Shown in pieces: positions 50,889 to 58,727 of a stretch of 64,000 nucleotides of DNA. Each line of letters opens with the position of its first letter. Within the stretch, counting starts at the first letter, position 1. The position numbers and the translations under genes were made by a program. The notes under the pieces were generated by a model, which saw nothing but the letters and a program-made list of their open reading frames with translations, searched no databases and was not told the origin of the DNA. Source of the stretch: Janibacter sp. Soil728 (GTDB taxonomy: Bacteria > Actinomycetota > Actinomycetes > Actinomycetales > Dermatophilaceae); contig NZ_LMRZ01000001.1 of the NCBI RefSeq assembly GCF_001428305.1, forward strand, positions 496,289 to 560,288, read 5' to 3'.

Positions 50889-51971
50889 ATGCCTTGGAAC
50901 CCCGAAGCTCCCTTCAACGATCTGCCGGCGCTGCCCCCAGTGGGCCTCGACCTCGAGCCCAAGTCCGTGCTCAAGGCGACCGTCGAAGCCCGGACGGCAC
51001 TGGCGACGCTCGCTCAGGCCGGACTGATGCTGCCGAACCCGAACATCCTGATCCACGCAGTGCCGCTGCTCGAGGCGCAGGCCAGCTCCGAGATCGAGAA
51101 CGTCGTGACCACGGCCGATGAGCTTTTCAAGCATGTCGACTCGGGTGGAGGAGACCACGCGACCAAGGAGGCGCTGCGATACCGCAGCGCCCTGTTCGCG
51201 GGGGTCGAGTCCATCAGAAGCCGGCCCCTGACTGCTGCCACGGCCACTCTCATCTGTACCGAGCTGCAGGGGCGAGACATGGCTGTTCGCGCAGTGCCGG
51301 GCACCAGGATCGCGAACCCGACCACGCGTCAGATCGTGTATGCGCCACCCGAGGGTGCGGACCTCATCCGGGAGAAGCTCTCGGACTGGGAGCGCTTCGT
51401 CCATTCCGAAGACGATCTTGACCCGCTGGTGCGCATGGCTGTGGCTCACTACCAGTTCGAGGCGATCCACCCATTCCATGACGGAAACGGACGGACCGGT
51501 CGCGTCATCAACATCCTCATGTTGATCGAGTCGGGCCTCCTCCACGACCCGATCCTCTATCTTTCCCGCGCGATCATCGCGCGGAAGAACGACTACTACC
51601 GTCTGCTGCGAGCGGTGACGGCCGACGGTGCCTGGATCGAATGGATCCTCTACATGCTCGACGTCGTCCGGGAGTCGGCGACGTCAACGACGCACAAGAT
51701 CGTGGCCATCCGCACGTGCCAGGAGAACATCGCTGAGCGTGCTCGGGCTGCCACTCCGGGCGGGCGAGACGCGCACTTCCTGGCCGTCCTCTTCGAGCAG
51801 CCCTACTGCCGCATCAGCACTGTGGCCGAGCGATGCGACATCTCGCGTCAGACCGCCTCGTCCTGGCTGCACGCACTGGTTGACGCCGGGCTCCTCAGTG
51901 ACGTCAAGGTCGGCAGGGAGCGCCTCTTCGTCAACCACGAGTTTCTCGACGTGTTGACGCGGCCTGAATGA
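50889..51971 (+). CDS. Fic family AMPylase-type protein with intramolecular antitoxin helix and C-terminal HTH
   Basis: The 360-residue protein has an N-terminal inhibitory helix with SSEIEN at residues 66-71 (the (S/T)xxxE(G/N) motif of class II Fic proteins), the complete Fic motif HPFHDGNGRTGR at 194-205 and a winged-helix C-terminus (YCRISTVAERCDISRQTASSWLHALVDAGLL). Fic enzymes transfer AMP from ATP to hydroxyl side chains, and the N-terminal Glu blocks ATP until released. The ATG at 50889 matches the usual start of these proteins; in-frame starts at 50862 and 50868 would add residues. An inverted repeat upstream may be its operator. Target protein unknown. Confidence 0.92.
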   Translation: MPWNPEAPFNDLPALPPVGLDLEPKSVLKATVEARTALATLAQAGLMLPNPNILIHAVPLLEAQASSEIENVVTTADELFKHVDSGGGDHATKEALRYRSALFAGVESIRSRPLTAATATLICTELQGRDMAVRAVPGTRIANPTTRQIVYAPPEGADLIREKLSDWERFVHSEDDLDPLVRMAVAHYQFEAIHPFHDGNGRTGRVINILMLIESGLLHDPILYLSRAIIARKNDYYRLLRAVTADGAWIEWILYMLDVVRESATSTTHKIVAIRTCQENIAERARAATPGGRDAHFLAVLFEQPYCRISTVAERCDISRQTASSWLHALVDAGLLSDVKVGRERLFVNHEFLDVLTRPE

Positions 51972-52002
51972 GCGTGAGAGCGAACTCGCCTCGGGGAGTG
52001 AC

Positions 52003-53535
52003 CTACCAGGCGTAGGGCTCGAAGTTCTTCAGGAAGACCCCGTGCAGGTCCTCGCCACGTTCGCCACGCACGACCGGGTCGTACACGCGGGCGGCGCCGT
52101 CGACGAGGTCGAGAGGGGCGTGCCAGCCCTGCGCCGCGATCTCCAGCTTTTCGTGGTGGGGCCGCTCGTCGGTGATCCAGCCGGTGTCGACGGCGGTCAT
52201 CAGGATCCGGTCGGTCTCGAACATCTCGCCGGCCGAGGTGCGGGTCAGCATGTTGAGCGCGGCCTTGGCCATGTTGGTGTGCGGGTGGCCGGCGCCCTTG
52301 TACCGCCGGGAGAACTGTCCCTCCATCGCCGACACGTTGACGACGTAGGCGCGGGCGGCGTGACCGACCTCTTCGCTGCGTCGCTCCACCGCGGCCCGCA
52401 TCGCCGGCCGCAGCCGGGAGACGAGGAGGAAGGGGGCGACGGAGTTGCACATCTGCACCTCGAGGAGCTCGAGGGGGTCGACCTCGTCGACGGTCTGCTT
52501 CCACGAGTTGCTCGCGACGACATCGGGCAGCAGGCCGCCGGCGTCGACCGCCGTGCCGGCGAGGTGCGCCTCGAGCGAGGCACTGCCGGCAGAGAGGGCG
52601 AGCTTGGTCAGGTCGGCGGCGCTACGGGCGGCGACATCCGCGTGCGGCACCGGGTGCTCACCCAGGGTGCCGATGAGCGCGGCCGGGTGTGCCTCGCTCA
52701 CCCGGTCGAAGGTCAGCATCTGGGGCGTCGGGCCGCCGGTCTCCAGCGGCTGGGACTCGCCGTCGACGAGGCTCGAGTAGGCGCCGGGGGAGCGGCGCAC
52801 CGTCTGGCAGGCGTTGTTGATGAGGATGTCGAGCGGGCCTGCGGCAGCGACCTCGTCGGTGAGTGCGACGACCTGGGTCGGGTCGCGCAGGTCGATGCCG
52901 ATGATCGTCAGCCGGTCGATCCACTCGGGGGAGTCGGCGAGCTCGGCGAAGCGTCGCGCGGCATCCCTCGGGAAGCGGGTCGTGATCGTCAGGTCGGCAC
53001 CGTCGCGCAGCAGGCGCAGGGCGATGTACATCCCGATCTTGGCGCGCCCACCGGTCAGCAGCGCCCGCCGGCCGCGCAGGTCGGTGCCCTGGTCACGTCG
53101 TTCGTGGCTCATGGCGGCGCAGTCCGGGCAGAGCCAGTGGTAGAAGGCGTCGACGAGCGTGTAGTCGGCGTGGCACATGTAGCAGCCACGGGGGATCTGC
53201 AGCTCGCCCGCGTAGCGGGCCCCCGTCGAGGAGGTGAGGGGGATCCCCTTCGTCTCGTCGTCGATGCGAAGCGGGGAGCCGGTCGCGGTCTGGTCGAGGA
53301 TCGCCTGGTCGTGGACGACCTTGGGGCCGCGCTCGGCCTGTCGTGCCTCACGGCGACGGGTCTTCTTCACCCGGTTGTACATCGAGCTGGTGGCCCGCTT
53401 GACCGTGGAGATGTCGTCGTGGCCGGATGGCAGCTCGTGGAGCATCCCGAGGACGCGAAGGGTGGTGGCCAGGTCGTCGGGATCGACGCCGTCCACGGTG
53501 GTCGCGCTCGCGGGGTCCTCGGATGTGGTGCTCAC
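52003..53535 (-). CDS. Atypical SDR family oxidoreductase with N-terminal Cys4 segment
   Basis: A 510-residue protein. Residues 1-110 are polar and Lys/Arg-rich; residues 118-139 hold two CxxC pairs (CYMC and CPDC), a likely zinc ribbon. From about 155 a short-chain dehydrogenase/reductase follows, with TGGRAKIG at 161-168 and LINNACQT near 235, and the VVNVSAMEGQF catalytic-Ser strand. At the catalytic Tyr-x-x-x-Lys position the sequence reads TNMAK, so the Tyr is absent, though Lys is kept. A nearby Tyr in RRYKGAG may substitute. Function unknown. The GTG start at 53535 is chosen for lack of a better start; the aldolase gene lies 20 bases upstream on the same strand. Confidence 0.8.
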   Translation of the reverse strand: MSTTSEDPASATTVDGVDPDDLATTLRVLGMLHELPSGHDDISTVKRATSSMYNRVKKTRRREARQAERGPKVVHDQAILDQTATGSPLRIDDETKGIPLTSSTGARYAGELQIPRGCYMCHADYTLVDAFYHWLCPDCAAMSHERRDQGTDLRGRRALLTGGRAKIGMYIALRLLRDGADLTITTRFPRDAARRFAELADSPEWIDRLTIIGIDLRDPTQVVALTDEVAAAGPLDILINNACQTVRRSPGAYSSLVDGESQPLETGGPTPQMLTFDRVSEAHPAALIGTLGEHPVPHADVAARSAADLTKLALSAGSASLEAHLAGTAVDAGGLLPDVVASNSWKQTVDEVDPLELLEVQMCNSVAPFLLVSRLRPAMRAAVERRSEEVGHAARAYVVNVSAMEGQFSRRYKGAGHPHTNMAKAALNMLTRTSAGEMFETDRILMTAVDTGWITDERPHHEKLEIAAQGWHAPLDLVDGAARVYDPVVRGERGEDLHGVFLKNFEPYAW

Positions 53536-53555
53536 GGACCCCGAGGATACGTGGC

Positions 53556-54332
53556 TCAGGTGAGGTCGAGGACCTGCTGGGCGCCGAGAGCCACCAGGGC
53601 GATGTCGGTGGAGACCGCGATGCGGCCGATGCCCAGGGCCCGCAGCGCGGGGACCCTCGCCGGATCGCCGGCGAAGGCGGCGACCCCGACGCCGTGGCTG
53701 CGAGCTGCGGCCAGGATCCGACCGACGGGTCCGGAGTCGGAGGTGTCGGCGAGCAGGTCGTCCAGGCTCATCCCGAGGGAGAGCGAGAGGTCGACCGGTC
53801 CGAGGAAGAGCAGGTTGACCCCGTCGAGCGCCGCGATCTCCTCGACCGCCTCGAGCGCCCCGGACGTCTCGATCATCACCGCGCACTGGACGTGGGCGTT
53901 GGCGCGCTCGGCGTCAGGCGCGTAGCCGTCCCACATCGGGGTCAGCGGGCCCCAGCTGCGCTCGCCGAGCGGTGGGTAGTAGGTCGCTCGCACGGCCTCG
54001 CGGGCGTCCTCGACGGAGGCGATCGACGCGACGACCACCCCGGCGGCACCCGCATCGAGCGAGGCGCCGATCCACGCGTGGTCGACACCGGCGACGCGGA
54101 CGACGAAGTTGGCCCTGACGTCACCGAGGGCGCGGCCGAGGTCGACGAGGGCCGAGCGGTCGATGGCGCCGTGCTGGGCATCGAGGGCGATCCAGTCGAA
54201 TCCCGTACCGGCGAGGCGCCGGGCGAGGTCCACGTCATTGCCCATGAGCCACAGGCCGCGCGAGTCCGGACCGATCGCGGCGCGGTCGGGCGGGGGTTCG
54301 CGGTCAGGTCCGGCCGACGTCGTGCTGTACAT
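53556..54332 (-). CDS. HpcH/HpaI aldolase/citrate lyase family protein
   Basis: The 258-residue protein is a class II metal-dependent aldolase-type TIM barrel: LARRLAGTGFDWIALDAQHGAID near residues 35-57, FVVRVAGVDHAWIGASLDAGAAGVVVASI with the conserved Arg, CAVMIETSGALEAVEEIAAL with the metal-binding Glu near 150, and LFLGPVDLSLSLG with the metal-binding Asp near 178. Such enzymes cleave 2-oxo-hydroxy acids to pyruvate or oxaloacetate and an aldehyde. The N-terminus carries a Pro-rich stretch of about 25 residues before similarity begins. It is on the same strand as the SDR gene, 20 bases upstream of it. Confidence 0.88.
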   Translation of the reverse strand: MYSTTSAGPDREPPPDRAAIGPDSRGLWLMGNDVDLARRLAGTGFDWIALDAQHGAIDRSALVDLGRALGDVRANFVVRVAGVDHAWIGASLDAGAAGVVVASIASVEDAREAVRATYYPPLGERSWGPLTPMWDGYAPDAERANAHVQCAVMIETSGALEAVEEIAALDGVNLLFLGPVDLSLSLGMSLDDLLADTSDSGPVGRILAAARSHGVGVAAFAGDPARVPALRALGIGRIAVSTDIALVALGAQQVLDLT

Positions 54333-54396
54333 GGCACCTCCAGAGGCTCTGCGCCCAGACTAGGGCGAGACCGCTGGCCTGCCTAAGGTCGTGGTC

Positions 54397-55068
54397 ATGG
54401 ACTCCACCCCGGCGGGCCCCGCCCCCTTCGTCGACCGCACCTTCGCTGCCGTGATCTTCGACAACGACGGCACCCTCGTCGACTCGACGGGATCGATTGA
54501 GCGCTCCTGGCTGAGGTGGGCGCTCGAGCACGACATCGACCCGCGCGCGCTCGTCGGCCACCACGGGATGCCGGCGGCGGCGATCATCGCCTCGGTCGGC
54601 CCTCACGTGGACCCGGTGGCAGCCTTCGCGCGGATCGAGCAGCTCGAGGTCGCCGACGTCGAGGGGGTGATCGCACTCGATGGTGTGCTCGAGGCGATCG
54701 CGGCACTCGACGGGGCGCCGGTCGCGGTGGCCACGTCGGCGACGCGTGAGCTGGCGCGAGTTCGACTGGCAGCAGCGGGGATCGGCATCGACGAGGTCGT
54801 GACCTTCGACGACGTCGAGCGCGGCAAGCCGCACCCCGATCCCTTCCTCGTGGCGGCACAGCGCCTGGGTGTGGACCCGGCCGACTGTCTGGTCTGCGAG
54901 GACGCCCCGAGCGGCATCGCTGCGGCCAGGGCTGCCGGGTGCGCGGTGCTCGCGGTGACGACGACGAGCGAGGCCGACGCCCTGATGGGCGCCGACCTCG
55001 TCGTGGAGTCGCTGGCCGACGTGCGCTTCGCGGTCGTCGACGGGCGGGTGCGGGTCAGCCTGCGCTGA
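54397..55068 (+). CDS. HAD family phosphatase (beta-phosphoglucomutase-like)
   Basis: The 223-residue protein has all four HAD motifs: AAVIFDNDGTLVDS with the nucleophile Asp near 23, VAVATSATREL, the Lys in FDDVERGKPHPDPFLVAA and CEDAPSGIAAARAAG with the metal-binding acidic residues. The helical cap (residues about 33-90) places it in the subfamily I beta-phosphoglucomutase or sugar-phosphatase group; the substrate is not predictable. The ATG at 54397 is preferred over the GTG at 54391. It is divergent from the aldolase and converges on the ferritin gene. Confidence 0.88.
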   Translation: MDSTPAGPAPFVDRTFAAVIFDNDGTLVDSTGSIERSWLRWALEHDIDPRALVGHHGMPAAAIIASVGPHVDPVAAFARIEQLEVADVEGVIALDGVLEAIAALDGAPVAVATSATRELARVRLAAAGIGIDEVVTFDDVERGKPHPDPFLVAAQRLGVDPADCLVCEDAPSGIAAARAAGCAVLAVTTTSEADALMGADLVVESLADVRFAVVDGRVRVSLR

Positions 55069-55089
55069 CCCGTGGAGTGACCGAAGTGA

Positions 55090-55620
55090 TCATTGGGTCT
55101 GGCCGGCCTGGCGAGGCGCGGCCGGGTCGCTCGACCCGGCGCCCATGTCCCGCTCGACATAGGTCTCGATGTCGTTGAGGTCGTCCTCGCTGCGGCGGGC
55201 GACGGTGAGCAGGTCCTGCATCTTGGAGACCTCTTCGACCTGCTCCTTGAGGAACCACTGCATGAACTGCTCGGCGGCGAAGTCGTTCTCGTCCCGGGCG
55301 ATGCGGGTCAGCCCGTTGATCTGGCTGGTGACCGTCTTCTCCTGCTCCACTGCGAGCTCGATCGGCTCGACGGCGCCGTTGAGGTCGCACCGGGGTGCGG
55401 CGGTCGCCGGGATGTTGACCGGCTGGTCGGTGTCCAGGAGGTACTGCACCATCATCAGCGCGTGCCCGCGCTCCTCGGCGGCCTGGCGGTAGAAGCAGCC
55501 AGCCAGCTGCGGCAGGGTCATCCCCTCGTAGTGCGCGGCGATCGCCAGGTACTGCTGGTGCGCGGCGAACTCCTCACCGATCTGGACGGTGAGCTGGGCG
55601 GCGAACTTCGACGTCGTCAT
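55090..55620 (-). CDS. Ferritin (non-haem, BfrB/Ftn-like)
   Basis: This 176-residue four-helix-bundle protein oxidises Fe(II) and stores iron as a cage of 24 subunits. It has the ferroxidase residues in LTVQIGEEFAAHQQYLAIAAHY (Glu near 17), FYRQAAEERGHALMM (Glu and His near 50-53), EQEKTVTSQINGL (Glu near 94) and FAAEQFMQWFLKEQVEEVSKMQDLL (Gln/Glu near 127-130). The C-terminal 20 residues are Pro/Ala-rich and probably disordered. No haem-binding Met pattern of bacterioferritin is evident. A small Cys4 protein gene lies 71 bases upstream on the same strand behind an iron box, so both may respond to iron. Confidence 0.9.
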   Translation of the reverse strand: MTTSKFAAQLTVQIGEEFAAHQQYLAIAAHYEGMTLPQLAGCFYRQAAEERGHALMMVQYLLDTDQPVNIPATAAPRCDLNGAVEPIELAVEQEKTVTSQINGLTRIARDENDFAAEQFMQWFLKEQVEEVSKMQDLLTVARRSEDDLNDIETYVERDMGAGSSDPAAPRQAGQTQ

Positions 55621-55691
55621 GGCGCCACCCTACGGTCGCCCGCGGACCCCGCTCCAGCAAGGACAGGCGACCCTGCGTGCGGGCAGGAGGG

Positions 55692-55874
55692 TCAGGCGGC
55701 AGCGCGCAGCTTGGCCTTCTGCTTGGTGGTGACGAGCTTGCGCTTGTGGACGGCGTAGCCGGCGGGCAGGCGACCCTCCTTGAGCAGGCGAATGGGGCAG
55801 GAGCTGCAGCGACTCTTGCTGACGCAGCACTTCTCCTTGACCTTGATCTTGCCGATCTTCACCTTCTTGCTCAT
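55692..55874 (-). CDS. Small basic Cys4 protein of unknown function
   Basis: The 60-residue protein is very basic, with over a dozen Lys, and has CC-x5-C-x2-C (KEKCCVSKSRCSSCPIRL) at residues about 15-28, a probable metal or iron-sulfur site. Similar short Lys-rich proteins with clustered Cys occur in actinobacteria, but I know of no assigned function. A DtxR/IdeR-type iron box lies 19 bases upstream of its ATG, and the ferritin gene lies 71 bases downstream on the same strand, so a role in iron handling is suspected by context only. Confidence 0.75.
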   Translation of the reverse strand: MSKKVKIGKIKVKEKCCVSKSRCSSCPIRLLKEGRLPAGYAVHKRKLVTTKQKAKLRAAA

Positions 55875-55892
55875 ACGCCCACGATAGACCCA

Positions 55893-55911
55893 TGAGGTTA
55901 GGCCTGCCTAC
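55893..55911. promoter_or_regulatory. DtxR/IdeR-type iron box upstream of the Cys4 protein gene
   Basis: TGAGGTTAGGCCTGCCTAC matches the 19-base iron-box consensus TTAGGTTAGGCTAACCTAA at 14 positions, including both GGTTAGGC and CCTA halves. It sits where the promoter of the minus-strand gene at 55874 should be, so iron-loaded regulator would be expected to repress it. Confidence 0.65.
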
Positions 55912-55923
55912 CCTGTGTTCCGC

Positions 55924-56715
55924 TCATGAGACGAAGGGGTTTCGCGTCGACATCTGCTGTGGTAGTCCCGGCTCGGCGTAGTGCTCGACGCCGAAGGCCA
56001 CCGCGAAGATCTCCGGGGGCATCTGCAGCATCCCCTGGACGTCGACCTGCGAGCCGTGGCTGGCCAGGGCCGCGCGCTTGCGGTCGATGACCGAGGTGAC
56101 GTCGAGCGCGTGGTGGATCTCGCTCTCCGGCAAGCCCATCGGGTTGCCATCGTCCATCGGGCCGTCGACGTCCAGGTCGAGCTCGAGCCCCATCTCCTTG
56201 GCCTGGGCGAGCTGGGCGCGCATCCGGTCACGGTTCATCGTGTTCTCGAGGAGGCGGGGTCGTCGGGCGGCGAGCTCGGCGGCCCGATGAGCGACGTGGT
56301 GAACCTTGACGTGGTCGGGGTGGCCGTAGCCACCGTGCCAGTCGTAACCGACGAGGATGTCCGCGTCCTCCTCGTCGAGGATGCGTGCCAGCCGCCCGGC
56401 GGCCTCGTCGAGGTCGGCGGCGTGGAAGGAGGTCTCGTGGCCGTTCTGATCCCAGCCGGTCATCCCGGAGTCGGCGTACCCGAGCCACTCGACGCGAGCC
56501 GTGCCAGTGATGGAGGCGGAGACCTCGGCCTCGTCGCGACGGTGCTCGGCGACGGTCCTCCCTTCGCCCAGGTCTGCCGGGATGCTCCCGTGCTCACCGT
56601 GGGTCGCGTAGACCACGACCACCCGGTGGCCCGCATCGGAGGTGAGGATCATCGAGCCGGCGGTGCCGCTGGCCTCGTCGTCGGGATGGGCGTGGAAGAA
56701 CACGGTCGTCGTCAC
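55924..56715 (-). CDS. mca: Mycothiol S-conjugate amidase (Mca), PIG-L family deacetylase
   Basis: Mca cleaves mycothiol conjugates of toxins to a mercapturic acid and GlcN-inositol. The 263-residue zinc enzyme has AHPDDEASG at residues 9-17, TDGEHGSIP-like THGEHGSIP near 40, YGHPDHVKVHHVAH with the zinc His near 132 and a C-terminal REYFMR-type region. The HPDDE motif and the long middle helix (ENTMNRDRMRAQLAQAKEMG) fit Mca or MshB better than other PIG-L deacetylases. The GTG at 56715 is used as start. It supports a mycothiol-producing actinobacterial host. Confidence 0.85.
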   Translation of the reverse strand: MTTTVFFHAHPDDEASGTAGSMILTSDAGHRVVVVYATHGEHGSIPADLGEGRTVAEHRRDEAEVSASITGTARVEWLGYADSGMTGWDQNGHETSFHAADLDEAAGRLARILDEEDADILVGYDWHGGYGHPDHVKVHHVAHRAAELAARRPRLLENTMNRDRMRAQLAQAKEMGLELDLDVDGPMDDGNPMGLPESEIHHALDVTSVIDRKRAALASHGSQVDVQGMLQMPPEIFAVAFGVEHYAEPGLPQQMSTRNPFVS

Positions 56716-56784
56716 CGGACCATCCTGCACCCGCGCGCCGACATTCCCGTTGCGCGGCCGGACGAAGGGGGGAAGTCTCACCTC

Positions 56785-57618
56785 ATGACCGCTGACGCCC
56801 GATCCCACTGGCTCCCCTTCGACACCTACCTCACCGCCCTGGAGCGGGAGACCGCGCGCTTCCGTGAGTGTGTCGACATGGCTGACCCGGGGGCGCGGGT
56901 GCCGAGCTGCCCCGACTGGAGTGTCGATGACCTGCTGTGGCACGTCGGCGGCGAGGTGCAGGACTTCTGGGCCTGGGTCATCGCCAACCGGCCGCAGTCG
57001 CCGGCCGCCTATGAGGAGCCGGAGCGACCCGCAGACCGCGTCGGCCTGCTGCACGTCCTCGACCACGCCCACGACGAGCTCATGCTGCGACTGCGCAACG
57101 CCGACCCGGCAGACGCGGCCTGGTCCTGGTCCGGCGATCCGGCGCTGCACACGGTGGGCTTCACGATCCGCCGGCAGGCGCACGAGGTGCTCATCCACCG
57201 GGTCGACGCCGAGCTGACGGTCGGGGATCCCACGCCGCTCGACACCGACCTGGCTGCCGACGGCGTGCTCGAGGCCCTCGACTGGATGTACGGCGGGCTC
57301 CCGCGCTGGGCGAGCTTTGCTCCCGATGGTGACACCGTGATGGTGCACATGACCGACACGGGCCACCGCGTGCTCGTGGGGCTGGGCCGTGTCACCGGCC
57401 ACGACCCCGGTGAAGGCGTCGACATCGACCAAGCGCACCTGCGGGTCGTCGACCGGGCGGCGCACGGTCCCGGCAACGCCGACGCGGTGATCTCGGGGAC
57501 CGCGCAGGAGCTCGACCTGTGGCTCTGGCACCGGGGCCCCGCGCACCCGGTCGAGATGACGGGTGACGAGGGCGTCATCGACCGGCTGACGGCGGTGCTG
57601 GGCGAGCCCGTGGACTGA
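56785..57618 (+). CDS. Maleylpyruvate isomerase family mycothiol-dependent enzyme (DinB-like)
   Basis: The 277-residue protein has the N-terminal DinB-like four-helix bundle typical of mycothiol-dependent maleylpyruvate isomerases: LTALERETARFRECV, VPSCPDWSVDDLLWHVGGEVQDFWAWVIAN near residues 40-70 and TIRRQAHEVLIHRVDAE near 133-149, together with the metal-binding His triad (His near 57, 140 and 144) and a C-terminal all-beta domain ending ELDLWLWHRG. Members use mycothiol as cofactor or carry out related chemistry. It is divergent from mca, which fits a shared mycothiol link. Its exact substrate is unknown. Confidence 0.85.
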   Translation: MTADARSHWLPFDTYLTALERETARFRECVDMADPGARVPSCPDWSVDDLLWHVGGEVQDFWAWVIANRPQSPAAYEEPERPADRVGLLHVLDHAHDELMLRLRNADPADAAWSWSGDPALHTVGFTIRRQAHEVLIHRVDAELTVGDPTPLDTDLAADGVLEALDWMYGGLPRWASFAPDGDTVMVHMTDTGHRVLVGLGRVTGHDPGEGVDIDQAHLRVVDRAAHGPGNADAVISGTAQELDLWLWHRGPAHPVEMTGDEGVIDRLTAVLGEPVD

Positions 57619-57669
57619 GGCTCGACCACTCAGCGTTCCGCAGAGCGGGACCCGCGTGACCGAGTGAGG

Positions 57670-57688
57670 TTTGGTGAGGCTAGCCTCA
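57670..57688. promoter_or_regulatory. DtxR/IdeR-type iron box upstream of the siderophore transporter operon
   Basis: TTTGGTGAGGCTAGCCTCA matches the 19-base iron-box consensus at 15 positions and contains the perfect palindrome GTGAGGCTAGCCTCAC. It lies 65 bases before the binding-protein start and should switch the operon off when iron is plentiful. Confidence 0.75.
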
Positions 57689-57752
57689 CGTCAACCTCAT
57701 CAGCAGGCGTCAGGCATCGATCGGTGGCGCCCCTTCGGAAGGACCACCCCTC

Positions 57753-58727
57753 GTGCTCTCCCGCACTCGCTCGATCGCCCTCGTCGGCGGCCTCGCCCTC
57801 GCCCTGTCCGCCTGCGGCGGAGCCTCTGACGCCGAGACCGCCGCGGGCCCCACCATCGAGGTGCAGGACAACACCGGCGCCGTGCAGGTGCCGCAGGCGC
57901 CGACCTCCGTGGTCGCAACCGACAACCGCACCTTCGAGACGCTCTCCGACTGGGACGTGAAGCTCTCCGCGGCAGCCGTGACCCTGATGCCGGACACGAT
58001 CGCGTACACCAAGGACGACAGCATCGTCGACCTCGGCAGCCACCGTGAGCCCGACCTCGAGGCGATCGTCGCCGCCAGGCCCGACCTGGTCGTCAACGGC
58101 AACCGCTACGCCGATCACGAGTCCAAGCTCAAGGAGCTGGCGCCCGATGCGGCCTTCCTCAACCTCGACCCGCGCGAGGGTGAGCCGCTCGACGACGAGC
58201 TCAAGCGCGCGACCACCGTCCTGGGTGAGGTCTTCGACAAGGAGGACGAGGCCGCCAAGCTCGGCAAGGACCTCGACGCCCAGGTGGCCCGCGTCAAGGC
58301 GGCCTACCAGCCCGGCGACACCGTGATGGCCATCAACACCTCCGGTGGCGAGCTCGGCTACATCGCGCCGACGGTCGGGCAGACGCTCGGCCCGGTCTTC
58401 GACCTGCTCGACCTCGAGCCGGCTCTCGAGGTCGAGGGTGCGAGTGACGACCACCAGGGCGACGAGGTCTCCGTCGAGGCCATCGCCAAGGCGGACCCGG
58501 ACTGGATCCTCGTCATGGACCGCGACGCCGCCGTGGCTGCCGACGAGGAGGGCTACACCCCCGCCAAGCAGCTCCTCGAGGACTCCGACGCGCTCAAGGA
58601 CGTCACCGCGGTCAAGGAGGGCAATGTCGTCTTCATGCCCGCCGACACCTACACCAACGAGGGCATCCAGACCTTCACCGAGTTCTTCACGACCTTCGCC
58701 GACGCGCTGGAGGGGAAGAAGAGCTGA
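57753..58727 (+). CDS. Siderophore-binding lipoprotein of an iron ABC transporter
   Basis: The 324-residue protein starts at a GTG with a lipoprotein signal peptide (SIALVGGLALALSACGG; lipobox Cys near 21) and then has a class III periplasmic-binding fold with a long central helix: VQVPQAPTSVVATDNRTFETLSDWDV, IVDLGSHREPDLEAIVAARPDLVV and DWILVMDRDAAVAADEE. It captures ferric siderophore at the cell surface and passes it to the two permeases downstream. The features resemble the YclQ/VctP group. The gene order, binding protein, permease, permease, ATPase, is as in Vct-type systems. An iron box lies upstream. Confidence 0.9.
   Translation: MLSRTRSIALVGGLALALSACGGASDAETAAGPTIEVQDNTGAVQVPQAPTSVVATDNRTFETLSDWDVKLSAAAVTLMPDTIAYTKDDSIVDLGSHREPDLEAIVAARPDLVVNGNRYADHESKLKELAPDAAFLNLDPREGEPLDDELKRATTVLGEVFDKEDEAAKLGKDLDAQVARVKAAYQPGDTVMAINTSGGELGYIAPTVGQTLGPVFDLLDLEPALEVEGASDDHQGDEVSVEAIAKADPDWILVMDRDAAVAADEEGYTPAKQLLEDSDALKDVTAVKEGNVVFMPADTYTNEGIQTFTEFFTTFADALEGKKS

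Noticed and set aside
50709-51545. A 278-codon minus-strand open frame opposite the Fic gene
   Set aside because: Antisense to the Fic motif; no family features in its translation.
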